Source of the DNA: Pseudomonadota bacterium
Lineage (GTDB): Bacteria > Pseudomonadota > Alphaproteobacteria > Caulobacterales > Caulobacteraceae
DNA length: 5,081 nt
Assembly: GCA_023428785.1 (NCBI GenBank)
Contig: JAEYWU010000085.1
Location: 1 to 5,081 of the forward strand
Direction: 5' to 3'
Shown: positions 1-5,081 of the stretch, piece by piece
Layout: every line of letters begins with the position of its first letter
Numbering within the stretch: position 1 is the first letter of the stretch
The notes under the pieces: generated by a model
What the model was told of the DNA's origin: nothing
The model's database searches: none
The model's input: the letters and a program-made list of their open reading frames with translations, nothing else
Position numbers and translations under genes: made by a program

Positions 1-359
1 GCCCAGACGGGGCGGTTGTGGTCCAGCCGGCCGCCGGGCTGGGCGGGTTCGCCGTCGATGCGCACGATGCGCCGCGCGGCGCCGGGGGACTGGACGCCCG
101 TGCCCAGGCGCCGCTCATCGTCGCCGAGGACGGCCGCCACGGCCCAGGCCCGGCCCGCCGGCTCGCTTGGCTCGCGCCGCCCGCCCTCGGCGGCGCCCGC
201 GCCCCTCAGGCCCTTGCCGGGGGTCAGGAAACTCAGCGCCTCCAGCACATTGGTCTTGCCCGCCCCATTGGGCCCATGCAGCACCGTGACCCCCGCGCCC
301 GGCTCCAGCCGCGCGCTCTCGTAAGAGCGGAAATCGGTGAGGGTGAGGGCGGTGATCAT
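1..359 (-). CDS. recF: RecF, DNA replication and repair ATPase (N-terminal part, cut by window edge)
   Basis: RecF is a cytoplasmic SMC-like ATPase that works with RecO and RecR to load RecA at single-strand gaps and stalled forks. The reading frame opens with ATG at 359 and stays open to base 1, giving about 119 residues of a protein that is usually around 360-380 aa. Visible family marks are the N-terminal beta strand followed by DFRSY (residues 9-13), the Walker A loop GPNGAGKTN (29-37), and the RecF-typical LEALSFLTPGKGLRGA stretch (39-54), followed by the ATP-binding domain strands. The Walker B and signature motifs lie outside the window. It lies 19 bp downstream of a membrane-protein ORF and downstream of dnaN on the same strand, fitting the common dnaN-recF grouping. 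No strong Shine-Dalgarno precedes the ATG, so translation may be coupled to the upstream gene. Identity is secure; only completeness is unknown. Confidence 0.93.
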   Translation of the reverse strand, partial: MITALTLTDFRSYESARLEPGAGVTVLHGPNGAGKTNVLEALSFLTPGKGLRGAGAAEGGRREPSEPAGRAWAVAAVLGDDERRLGTGVQSPGAARRIVRIDGEPAQPGGRLDHNRPVW

Positions 360-378
360 GCTGTTCGGAGCGACTGGA

Positions 379-795
379 TCATGAGCGGGATGGCCGGCGT
401 TCCGGCCAGGTTCGGCCCATCAGCCGGCGCGTGACGACCATGTGCACAGCGACGCATCCTGCCGCCAGCGCAATCGTGAGCCAGTCTACAAGCGCGCTTT
501 CGACAGACAGTTGTATGGCGGTCCCGCCGATCACGAATGCCGGATAGCCGAGCGGCAGGCTGGCCACGAGGGTCTTGGGATAGGTCTCTGACGCAAAAAT
601 CCGGCTGATTCCGGTCGAAGCCGCTCCGAGGAACACGAAGGCCAAGCTTGCTCCGGCCCAGATCAGGTCGGCAGCGGTTAGCTGTCGAACGAGAGCAAGC
701 CTAGCGAGCAGAAAGCCGAGGATCGGCATCGCAACGACCAGCGCGATCAGGACGAACCGCCAAGTTGGGTAGCGGGGTCCGTAGGTCTGGATCAC
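379..795 (-). CDS. Hypothetical four-helix integral membrane protein between dnaN and recF
   Basis: I do not recognise a family for this 138-aa protein. Four hydrophobic stretches are visible at about residues 12-34, 42-64, 76-97 and 103-123, joined by short loops. The C-terminal tail is short and arginine-rich (RRLMGRTWPERRPSRS), which favours a cytoplasmic C-terminus by the positive-inside rule. No catalytic or ligand-binding motif is evident. The start chosen is GTG at 795, because it overlaps the dnaN TGA stop by 4 bp (GTGA), a typical translational-coupling arrangement; an internal ATG at codon 23 would cut into the first helix. The ORF uses many codons that are scarce in its neighbours (AGG, CTA, ATA, GTA, CAA, CGA, TCA, TTT), and a hand count of bases 481-720 gives about 61 % GC. 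This suggests a later acquisition or relaxed selection. That it is a real gene is likely but not certain; its function is unknown. Confidence 0.68.
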   Translation of the reverse strand: MIQTYGPRYPTWRFVLIALVVAMPILGFLLARLALVRQLTAADLIWAGASLAFVFLGAASTGISRIFASETYPKTLVASLPLGYPAFVIGGTAIQLSVESALVDWLTIALAAGCVAVHMVVTRRLMGRTWPERRPSRS

Positions 796-1910
796 ACCCT
801 CAGCGGCATCAGCACGTACTGGACGCCCGGGTCCGCTGGATCGAGGACCAACGTTGGGCTGGCCGGGTCGGCAAACCGATACTGGGCCTCATCGCCCGTG
901 ATCTGCCCGGCGATATCCAGCAGATAGCGCGCGTTGAAGCCGATCTCGAAGGAGTCCTCGTTGTAGTCGATCTCGACTTCCTCGGTGGCCTGGCCGGCTT
1001 CCATGTTGCGCACGGTCAGGATCACGCGGCCCTGTTCGAAGGCCATCTTCACCGAGCGGGACTTCTCGGCCGAGATGGTCGAGACGCGGTCGACGGCCTG
1101 GGCGAAGACGGCGTTGTCGAGGACCGCGACCTTGTCGTTGCCCTTGGGGATGACCCGCACATAGTCCGGGAACGACCCGTCGATGACCTTGGAGGTCAGC
1201 GACGCCTTGTCGAACTCGAACCGAATCTTCTGGGGGCTGATCTGGACCTCGACGGCGCCCGAGCCGGCGTCGAGCAGGCGGCGGACCTGGTCGATGGTCT
1301 TGCGGGGCACGATGACGCCCGGCCCGCCCGCCGCGCCTTCCGGCGCCGGGGTCTCGGCCAGCGCCAGACGATGGCCGTCGGTGGCCACGCCGCGCAGCAG
1401 GGCCTGGCCGTTCTCCGACACGGTGTGGAGGTAGAGACCGTTGAGGTAGTAGCGCGTCTCTTCGGTCGAGACGGCGAAGCGCGTCTTGTCGATCAGACGC
1501 GCCAGGTCTTCCTTCATCAGGGTGAAACGCGCGCCCGAGCTCTCGGTCGACATGACCGGGAAGTCGCCCGCCGGAAGAACCGGCAGGTTGAAGCGCGAGC
1601 GGCCCGCCGACACCGTCAGGCGCGGATCGTCCGAGGAATAGGTCAGCTCGACCTCTGCGCCCTCGGGCAGCTTGCGGACGATGTCGTGCAGGGTGTGGGC
1701 CGGGGCCGTGATCTGGCCTTCCTGGCTGACGCGGGCCTCGGCCTCGTCGACCATCTCCATGTCGAGATCTGTGGCGGCGAAGGACAGCCGGTCGCGGCCC
1801 GCCGACAACAGGACGTTGGACAGGATCGGGATGGTGTTCCTGCGCTCCACGACACTCTGGACATGGCCGAGAGCCTTGAGGAGAGCGGAGCGTTCGATGG
1901 TCAGTTGCAT
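792..1910 (-). CDS. dnaN: DNA polymerase III subunit beta (sliding clamp)
   Basis: This is the ring-shaped processivity clamp. It dimerises around DNA and tethers the replicative polymerase and many repair and cell-cycle partners. The protein has 372 residues, the normal length, and should form three domains of about 120 residues each. The N-terminal domain starts MQLTIERSALLKALGHVQSV and carries NTIPILSNVLL (25-35) and ATDLDMEM (46-53). The middle domain shows TRYYLNGLY (152-160) and the hallmark ATDGHRLA (176-183). The third domain shows KVIDGSFPDY (241-250) and GFNARYLLDI (324-333), and ends in YVLMPLRV, the C-terminal segment that lines the partner-binding cleft (MPMRL in E. coli). The ATG at 1910 gives the canonical N-terminus. 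Its stop overlaps the start of the next ORF. No strong Shine-Dalgarno is visible; the leader contains a hairpin with a GANTC site. It is divergent from the cold-shock gene. Confidence 0.97.
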   Translation of the reverse strand: MQLTIERSALLKALGHVQSVVERRNTIPILSNVLLSAGRDRLSFAATDLDMEMVDEAEARVSQEGQITAPAHTLHDIVRKLPEGAEVELTYSSDDPRLTVSAGRSRFNLPVLPAGDFPVMSTESSGARFTLMKEDLARLIDKTRFAVSTEETRYYLNGLYLHTVSENGQALLRGVATDGHRLALAETPAPEGAAGGPGVIVPRKTIDQVRRLLDAGSGAVEVQISPQKIRFEFDKASLTSKVIDGSFPDYVRVIPKGNDKVAVLDNAVFAQAVDRVSTISAEKSRSVKMAFEQGRVILTVRNMEAGQATEEVEIDYNEDSFEIGFNARYLLDIAGQITGDEAQYRFADPASPTLVLDPADPGVQYVLMPLRV

Positions 1911-1927
1911 GCGTTTTTGGCCCGTCA

Positions 1928-1944
1928 GGCGCGACTCGCGCGCC
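1928..1944 (-). promoter_or_regulatory. Small hairpin with a GANTC site in the dnaN leader
   Basis: The arms GGCGCG (1928-1933) and CGCGCC (1939-1944) are exact inverse complements around the 5-base spacer ACTCG. The sequence GACTC (1933-1937) falls in and next to the loop. GANTC is the recognition sequence of the cell-cycle methyltransferase CcrM in Caulobacter-like alphaproteobacteria. The element lies 18 bp upstream of the dnaN ATG, in the probable 5' leader, with no run of T after it on either strand, so it is not an intrinsic terminator. A regulatory role is inference. Confidence 0.35.
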
Positions 1945-1966
1945 TATTCACATTCTTGGGCTCCGG

Positions 1967-1994
1967 ACACTAGCCGAAAGCGTGCCGCTAGCAA
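1967..1994 (-). promoter_or_regulatory. dnaN: Candidate dnaN promoter (weak match)
   Basis: Read on the minus strand, TTGCTA (1994-1989) and TAGTGT (1972-1967) are separated by 16 bp. They match the sigma-70 -35 and -10 hexamers at 4 and 3 positions out of 6. The -10 part is embedded in GGCTAGTG, which resembles the GCTA-containing -10 element of Caulobacter housekeeping promoters. It would start transcription near 1960 and give a leader of about 50 nt that includes the small hairpin. The match is modest and other choices are possible. Confidence 0.27.
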
Positions 1995-2123
1995 CCGGCT
2001 AACCCTTTCACTCGCTTGCGCGGGAAATGGATTTCAGCCACACATTGAGGCGTCGACCGTCTAGCCTTTCGCCGACGGACCGGTCATGCGCCGGCCGAAG
2101 CCAAGATCTGCAGACCCGACAGC

Positions 2124-2144
2124 CCCCGAAAGCGGTTTTCGGGG
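2124..2144 (+). promoter_or_regulatory. Perfect 8-bp stem-loop upstream of the cold-shock gene
   Basis: CCCCGAAA (2124-2131) and TTTCGGGG (2137-2144) are exact inverse complements around the 5-base spacer GCGGT; an extra G-U pair could close the loop further in RNA. It ends 12 bp before the GGAGG ribosome-binding site of the csp gene. No T-run follows on either strand, so it is not a classical terminator. It could be a leader-RNA structure affecting stability or temperature response of csp mRNA, or a dyad operator if the transcription start is downstream. The structure is seen; its role is inferred. Confidence 0.5.
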
Positions 2145-2156
2145 ACAACGTATATC

Positions 2157-2161
2157 GGAGG
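2157..2161 (+). promoter_or_regulatory. Shine-Dalgarno site of the cold-shock gene
   Basis: GGAGG sits 5 bp before the ATG at 2167, an optimal arrangement. It fixes the start of the cold-shock protein at 2167 and rules against the longer in-frame reading from 2086. It is the only strong ribosome-binding site seen in front of a gene in this window. Confidence 0.8.
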
Positions 2162-2166
2162 CTGCC

Positions 2167-2379
2167 ATGGCTACGGGCACCGTCAAATGGTACAACACCA
2201 CCAAGGGCTACGGCTTCATCGCGCCTGATGGCGGCGGCAAGGACGCGTTCGTCCACGCCACGGCTATCGAGGCTTCGGGCATGAAGACCCTGAACGAAGG
2301 CCAGCGGGTCGAATTCGACCTCCAGGCCGACAAGCGTTCGGGCAAGGACGCCGCGGTCAATCTGAAGACCATCGGCTAA
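2167..2379 (+). CDS. Cold-shock domain protein (CspA family)
   Basis: This 70-aa protein consists of a single cold-shock domain, a five-stranded beta barrel (OB fold) that binds single-stranded RNA and DNA and acts as an RNA chaperone in the cytoplasm. The RNP1 motif KGYGFI (residues 13-18) and an RNP2 motif in the form DAFVHAT (26-32; many relatives have DVFVH) are present, with the conserved GTVKWYN start (4-10). The second half follows the usual pattern with LNEGQRVEFDL (42-52) and ends just after the domain. Length is normal for the family. The ATG at 2167 is chosen for the GGAGG ribosome-binding site 5 bp upstream and because it gives the canonical N-terminus. The gene stands alone between a leader containing a perfect stem-loop and an intrinsic terminator. 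Whether it is actually cold-induced cannot be told; many alphaproteobacterial members respond to growth phase instead. Confidence 0.94.
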   Translation: MATGTVKWYNTTKGYGFIAPDGGGKDAFVHATAIEASGMKTLNEGQRVEFDLQADKRSGKDAAVNLKTIG

Positions 2380-2403
2380 TCCACGGATCGACCGTACGGA
2401 TTT

Positions 2404-2435
2404 GCGCCGGGCCGCTTCCAGCGGCGGGGCGTTTT
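2404..2435 (+). terminator. Intrinsic terminator after the cold-shock gene
   Basis: GCGCC (2404-2408) and GCCGC (2411-2415) pair with GCGGC (2421-2425) and GGCGT (2428-2432). This leaves a symmetric GG/GG internal mismatch and a TTCCA loop, and the stem runs directly into TTTT (2432-2435). This is a GC-rich stem followed by a short U tract, 24 bp after the csp stop. It should separate csp from the downstream DUF350 gene. Confidence 0.72.
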
Positions 2436-2522
2436 CATATCTGCAGCCCGGCGTGGCGCGGCGCTTGCAGTTGATCGGGTTTCTGCGGCAATCAGGGCCG
2501 CCTTCGTACCGTTTTGGGCGCC

Positions 2523-2966
2523 ATGGACCAGACGTTTGACCTTTCCGCCCTGGGCGGACCCGAGTTTCAGGCCTTCGCCACCGGATTTCCCATCGTCCTG
2601 GCCCATGTCGGGGTGACGCTGCTGATGCTGATGCTCGGCGCGACCCTCTATGCGCTGCTGACGCCCTGGAAAGAGATCTCCCTCATCCGCAACGGCAACT
2701 CGGCCGCCGCGGTCGCGTTCGGCGGCGTGCTGGCCGGCCTGGCCATTCCGCTGGCGGCGTCCCTGTCAGCGTCCAGCTCGACGATCGAGATCGTCATCTG
2801 GGGCGCGGCGACGGTGGTGATGCAACTCCTGGCCTTCCGCCTGACCGACATGATCCTGGCCGGACTGCCGGACCGGATCCGCGAGGGCGAGATTTCGGCC
2901 GCAGTCCTACTGGTTTCGGCAAAGCTGGCCGTGGCCATGGTGCTGGCCGCCGCCGTCACGGTCTGA
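2523..2966 (+). CDS. DUF350 family integral membrane protein
   Basis: This 147-aa protein matches the DUF350 (YjfL-like, UPF0719) pattern of small inner-membrane proteins whose biochemical role is unknown. Hydrophobic segments lie at about residues 22-46, 60-84, 88-112 and 124-146. The family signature EISLIRNGNSAAAVAFGG (51-68) after the first helix is clear. A second, diverged copy of this block (REGEISAAVLLVSAKLAVA, 120-138) gives the internal two-fold repeat usual in the family. I chose ATG at 2523; an in-frame TTG at 2514 would add only three residues. No clear Shine-Dalgarno is visible for either, so a leaderless or weakly initiated message is possible. The serine protease gene begins 4 bp after the stop, so the two are almost surely co-transcribed. 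Family members often sit in stress or membrane-maintenance operons (for example with PspA-like genes). A role supporting the protease or membrane integrity is inference. Confidence 0.85.
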   Translation: MDQTFDLSALGGPEFQAFATGFPIVLAHVGVTLLMLMLGATLYALLTPWKEISLIRNGNSAAAVAFGGVLAGLAIPLAASLSASSSTIEIVIWGAATVVMQLLAFRLTDMILAGLPDRIREGEISAAVLLVSAKLAVAMVLAAAVTV

Positions 2967-2970
2967 CGTC

Positions 2971-3801
2971 ATGGCCCGGGCGCCCGACTGGCTGATCTAC
3001 GGCGGGATCCTGGCTGCAGCCGTGACGGCGTCTCTGATGACCTCTGGCCGGGCCGACGCGCCGCCCGCCCCGCCGGTCGCCGGCGAGGAGGAACTGGGCG
3101 CCTTTCTGGGCCCAGTCACACCCTTTGACCCGACCGTCGTGGTCGAGGCCCCCGCCACGCCCGCGCAGCCGACCACCGGCACCGCCTTCGCCGTCTCGGG
3201 CGAGGGCGTCTGGATGACCGCGCGCCATGTCGTCGAGGGCTGCGCCCGGCCGGCCCTGATCGTGGGGGGAAGCCGCGCGGTCTCGGCCGATGTGCGGCTG
3301 TCGCGGCGGACGGACGTGGCGATCCTGCTGACCGAGGGAGGCCCCGATCCGCTGCCGGTGTCCGAACGCGGCCGGCGGCTGCGCGTGGGCCAGGCGGCCT
3401 ATCACCCGGGCTATCCGCAGGGACGGCCGGGGGAGGCGACCTCACGCCTGATCGGGCGCGAAACCCTGCATGTGCGCGGTCGCGGCCAGCGCGACGAGCC
3501 GGTGCTGGCCTGGGCCGAGATCGGTCGCACCGAAGGTCTGGTCGGCACCCTGGGCGGCCTGTCAGGCGGTCCGGCGCTGGATGGACAGGGGCGCGTGATG
3601 GCGGTCACCATCGCCGAAGCGCCGCGCCGGGGGCGCATCTATACGACCGCGATTGAAAGCCTGACCCAGGCGGCCGGCGAGCTGGAGCTTGAGGGCGAAT
3701 ACGCCCGCGGGGCCGTGCTCAGCCGCACCAACTACGGCACGGTCGCCGACGAAATGCGTCGGGATCTGAGGGTGGCGCAGGTGGTCTGCCTACCGGGCTG
3801 A
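2971..3801 (+). CDS. Membrane-anchored trypsin-like serine protease
   Basis: This 276-aa protein has an N-terminal hydrophobic segment (about residues 8-25) without a clear signal peptidase motif. A proline/alanine-rich linker (31-68) follows, and then a chymotrypsin-fold protease domain, probably facing the periplasm. The catalytic triad is readable as His86 in TARHVVEG, Asp115 in RRTDVAIL, and Ser198 in GGLSGGPAL. Oxyanion-loop glycines precede the serine, and GRVMAVTIAE (207-216) is the strand normally found after it. No PDZ domain follows, so this is shorter than DegP/HtrA (about 450 aa) and resembles the compact 'trypsin-like peptidase domain' proteins of alphaproteobacteria. Cys91 and Cys273 could form a disulphide if periplasmic. 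The ATG at 2971 lies 4 bp after the DUF350 stop with no evident Shine-Dalgarno, suggesting translational coupling. Substrate unknown. Signal-anchored or lipid-free secreted forms are both possible. Confidence 0.85.
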   Translation: MARAPDWLIYGGILAAAVTASLMTSGRADAPPAPPVAGEEELGAFLGPVTPFDPTVVVEAPATPAQPTTGTAFAVSGEGVWMTARHVVEGCARPALIVGGSRAVSADVRLSRRTDVAILLTEGGPDPLPVSERGRRLRVGQAAYHPGYPQGRPGEATSRLIGRETLHVRGRGQRDEPVLAWAEIGRTEGLVGTLGGLSGGPALDGQGRVMAVTIAEAPRRGRIYTTAIESLTQAAGELELEGEYARGAVLSRTNYGTVADEMRRDLRVAQVVCLPG

Positions 3802-3803
3802 GC

Positions 3804-3829
3804 CCCTCACCATGCGGACATGGGGAGGG
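3804..3829. terminator. Stem-loop between convergent genes, possible bidirectional terminator
   Basis: The arm 3804-3814 pairs with 3819-3829 at 10 of 11 positions (one A-G mismatch at 3809/3824) around a CGGA loop. It fills most of the 42-bp gap between the stops of the serine protease and the M16 peptidase, so it can form at the 3' end of both transcripts. Neither side is followed by a T tract, so factor-independent termination is uncertain. It may instead protect 3' ends. Confidence 0.42.
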
Positions 3830-3843
3830 AGCCCTGGGCCGTT

Positions 3844-5081
3844 CTAGCGGAGCGCGGCGGTGTCCAGGTCCAGCTCCGAGGCCGGGATGACCTCGACGTT
3901 GGGATGGGCCGCGCGCAGGGCGTCGATGAACTGGGCGGCGTCGCCGACCACCACCACCGAGAAGCCGCCGGGCTGCAGATGTTCGGCCGCAAAGGCCTGG
4001 ATCTGGGCCGGGGTCACGCCGCGGACGTTGGGGGCGTAGGTCTCCAGTTCCGACATCGGTAGGCCGTAGTTGGCGAGGCCCGCCACCGTGCCGCCCAGAC
4101 CGTCGACCGTCTCGAGATTGCGGGCGAAACCGCCGACCAGGGTGGCCCGGCGCGGGCTCATCTCGTCCTCGCTGGCCTGTTCGGCCGACAGGCGGGTGAC
4201 CTCGGCCAGGATCAGGCTGACGACCTCGGCGGCCGCGTCGTTGCGGGTCTGGGTCGAGGCGACGACATAGCCTTCGTCCTGGCGCGCGGCGAAGGACGAA
4301 CCGGCGCCGTAGCTGAGGCCGCGCTCGATGCGGATCTCACGGTTCAGGCGGGCCGAATAGCCGCCGCCCATGACGGCGTTTCCGACCAGGAGGCGGAAGT
4401 AGTCCGCGTCGGTGCGGCTGATGGCGCGGGCGGCGACCGAGACGGCGGCCTGACCCGAGCCGGGCAGGTCTACGACGATGACGCGCGGCGTGATCGGCGC
4501 GCCGGCCGGATCATCGCTGACCGGGGCGGGTCCGGCTCCGGTCCAGTCGCCGAAGGCCTGCTCAGCCATGGCGAAGGCCGCTTCGGGATCGATGTCGCCC
4601 GAGAAGACCAGGTTCGCGCTGGCCGGGTTCCAGTTGTAGGCGTGGAAGGCCACGATCGACTCGCGCTCGATGGCCGGCAGGCTGTCCAGCGTGCCGCCCG
4701 CCGGATCGCCGTAGGGCGCGTCGCCATAGACGGCGCGGGCGATGACGGCCGAGGCGATCGGGCCCGGCTGGCTGAGCGCGACGCGCAGGCCGTCCAGGTT
4801 CTGGTCGCGCTGGCGGTCGATCTCTTCCTGGGCGAAGTCCGGCTGGCGAACCAGTTGGGTCATCAGGGCGAAGGTCTGGGCGAAAGTGTCGGTCGGGCTG
4901 TTGGCGTAGACGCTGGTGAAGTCCGCGCCGGCCGAGGCGCCGATCGCGGCGCCGAGGCGCTCGATATCGGTGGCGATCTCGGGCGCCGAGCGGCCCGCCG
5001 CGCCCTGGGTGATCAGGGCGGCGGTCATGGAGGCCACGCCCTCGCGGCCCTGCGGGTCGTCCGAGGCGCCGGCGTCGAAGC
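3844..5081 (-). CDS. M16 family peptidase, C-terminal non-catalytic repeat (5' end outside window)
   Basis: The frame is open from the right edge to the TAG at 3844-3846, giving about 411 residues of the C-terminal part of an insulinase/pitrilysin-like protein. Just inside the edge, FDAGASDDPQGREGVASMTAALIT aligns with the block that in catalytic M16 repeats reads G-x-A-H-x-x-E-H. Here those positions are S-M-T-A-A, so the zinc ligands are missing and this repeat is structural. Later come the inter-lobe region ending near residue 195, the C-lobe start IVVDLPGSGQAAVSVA, and RIERGLSYGAGSSF with the conserved R and Y of the M16 substrate-binding motif (GLSYG at 4306-4320). The likely whole is a two-repeat zinc peptidase of about 900-950 aa in the periplasm, or the second subunit of a paired system. 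An internal GTG at 5037 is not a plausible start because the homology continues upstream. Convergent with the serine protease gene. Confidence 0.88.
   Translation of the reverse strand, partial: FDAGASDDPQGREGVASMTAALITQGAAGRSAPEIATDIERLGAAIGASAGADFTSVYANSPTDTFAQTFALMTQLVRQPDFAQEEIDRQRDQNLDGLRVALSQPGPIASAVIARAVYGDAPYGDPAGGTLDSLPAIERESIVAFHAYNWNPASANLVFSGDIDPEAAFAMAEQAFGDWTGAGPAPVSDDPAGAPITPRVIVVDLPGSGQAAVSVAARAISRTDADYFRLLVGNAVMGGGYSARLNREIRIERGLSYGAGSSFAARQDEGYVVASTQTRNDAAAEVVSLILAEVTRLSAEQASEDEMSPRRATLVGGFARNLETVDGLGGTVAGLANYGLPMSELETYAPNVRGVTPAQIQAFAAEHLQPGGFSVVVVGDAAQFIDALRAAHPNVEVIPASELDLDTAALR

Larger units (their letters stand above)
1911..2166. promoter_or_regulatory. Divergent control region between dnaN and the cold-shock gene
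   Basis: These 256 bases hold no credible gene and separate two divergently transcribed genes, so both promoters should lie here. Seen directly are a 17-base hairpin with a GANTC site near dnaN, a weak promoter-like pair reading toward dnaN, a perfect 8-bp inverted repeat near csp, and a GGAGG ribosome-binding site for csp. I searched by eye for full CtrA boxes (TTAA-N7-TTAA) and consensus DnaA boxes and found none. No good -35/-10 pair reading toward csp was recognised. Confidence 0.7.

Noticed and set aside
18..434. Plus-strand open frames over the recF start region
   Set aside because: They lie opposite recF, whose N-terminus and Walker A motif are clear; their translations are low-complexity Arg/Pro/Ala.
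765..1973. A 402-codon open frame on the plus strand covering dnaN
   Set aside because: It is antisense to an unmistakable dnaN, its translation is rich in Arg, Gly, Asp, Val and Leu with no domain, and long antisense frames are expected in GC-rich coding DNA.
1945..2060. CtrA or DnaA binding sites in the dnaN/csp control region
   Set aside because: Sequences such as GTTAGCC and GCTAGC are only partial resemblances; no complete TTAA-N7-TTAA or consensus DnaA box is present.
2151..2156. TATATC as a -10 element for csp
   Set aside because: No suitable -35 lies about 17 bp upstream, and a start from it would fall after or inside the ribosome-binding site, which would then be useless.
2086..2166. 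An N-terminal extension of the cold-shock protein from an ATG at 2086
   Set aside because: The extra 27 residues are not part of any cold-shock domain, would run through the stem-loop and ribosome-binding site, and the ATG at 2167 has an ideal GGAGG.
2514..2522. TTG start for the DUF350 protein
   Set aside because: It adds only three residues, has no better ribosome-binding site, and an ATG lies immediately downstream; it cannot be fully excluded.
3116..3445. Minus-strand frames over the serine protease gene
   Set aside because: They are arginine/proline-rich shadows of a gene with an intact catalytic triad on the other strand.
4470..4727. A short alternative minus-strand frame and plus-strand frames within the M16 gene
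   Set aside because: They overlap the M16 reading frame, which has continuous family-like sequence; their compositions are typical of frame-shifted GC-rich DNA.

Overview
The window is GC-rich (hand counts of individual 60-base lines run from about 58 to 73 %). It carries compactly packed genes in the style of an alphaproteobacterium. The beta clamp, cold-shock protein and RecF N-terminus look most like Caulobacteraceae (Caulobacter or Brevundimonas type). That placement rests on remembered family resemblance, not on a search.

Left part (1-1910, all minus strand): a replication/repair cluster read right to left. It consists of dnaN (complete DNA polymerase III beta clamp, 372 aa), a 138-aa four-helix membrane protein of unknown function, and the first 119 codons of recF, which runs off the left edge. 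The membrane protein starts inside the dnaN stop (GTGA overlap). recF begins 19 bp after the membrane gene stops, so the three look like one transcription unit. dnaN and recF commonly sit together in bacteria, which makes the membrane ORF between them the odd member. Its codon use is less GC-biased than that of its neighbours.

Centre (1911-2166): a 256-bp divergent control region. To its left lies the dnaN leader, with a small hairpin holding a GANTC site. To its right lies the leader of a 70-aa cold-shock protein, with a perfect 8-bp stem-loop and a clear GGAGG ribosome-binding site. The csp gene ends at a convincing intrinsic terminator.

Right part (2523-3801, plus strand): a tightly linked two-gene unit. 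It encodes a four-helix DUF350 membrane protein and, 4 bp later, a membrane-anchored trypsin-like serine protease with a complete His-Asp-Ser triad and no PDZ domain. Both products are expected at the inner membrane, with the protease domain in the periplasm, which suggests an envelope-stress or proteolysis role.

Far right (3844 to the window edge, minus strand): the C-terminal part of an M16 (insulinase/pitrilysin-like) peptidase, a non-catalytic repeat that lacks HxxEH. It converges on the protease gene across a 42-bp gap that holds an imperfect stem-loop. No tRNA, rRNA, CRISPR array, insertion sequence or phage gene was seen. The most unusual items are the ORF inside the dnaN-recF cluster, the DUF350/serine protease pair, and the csp leader hairpin.
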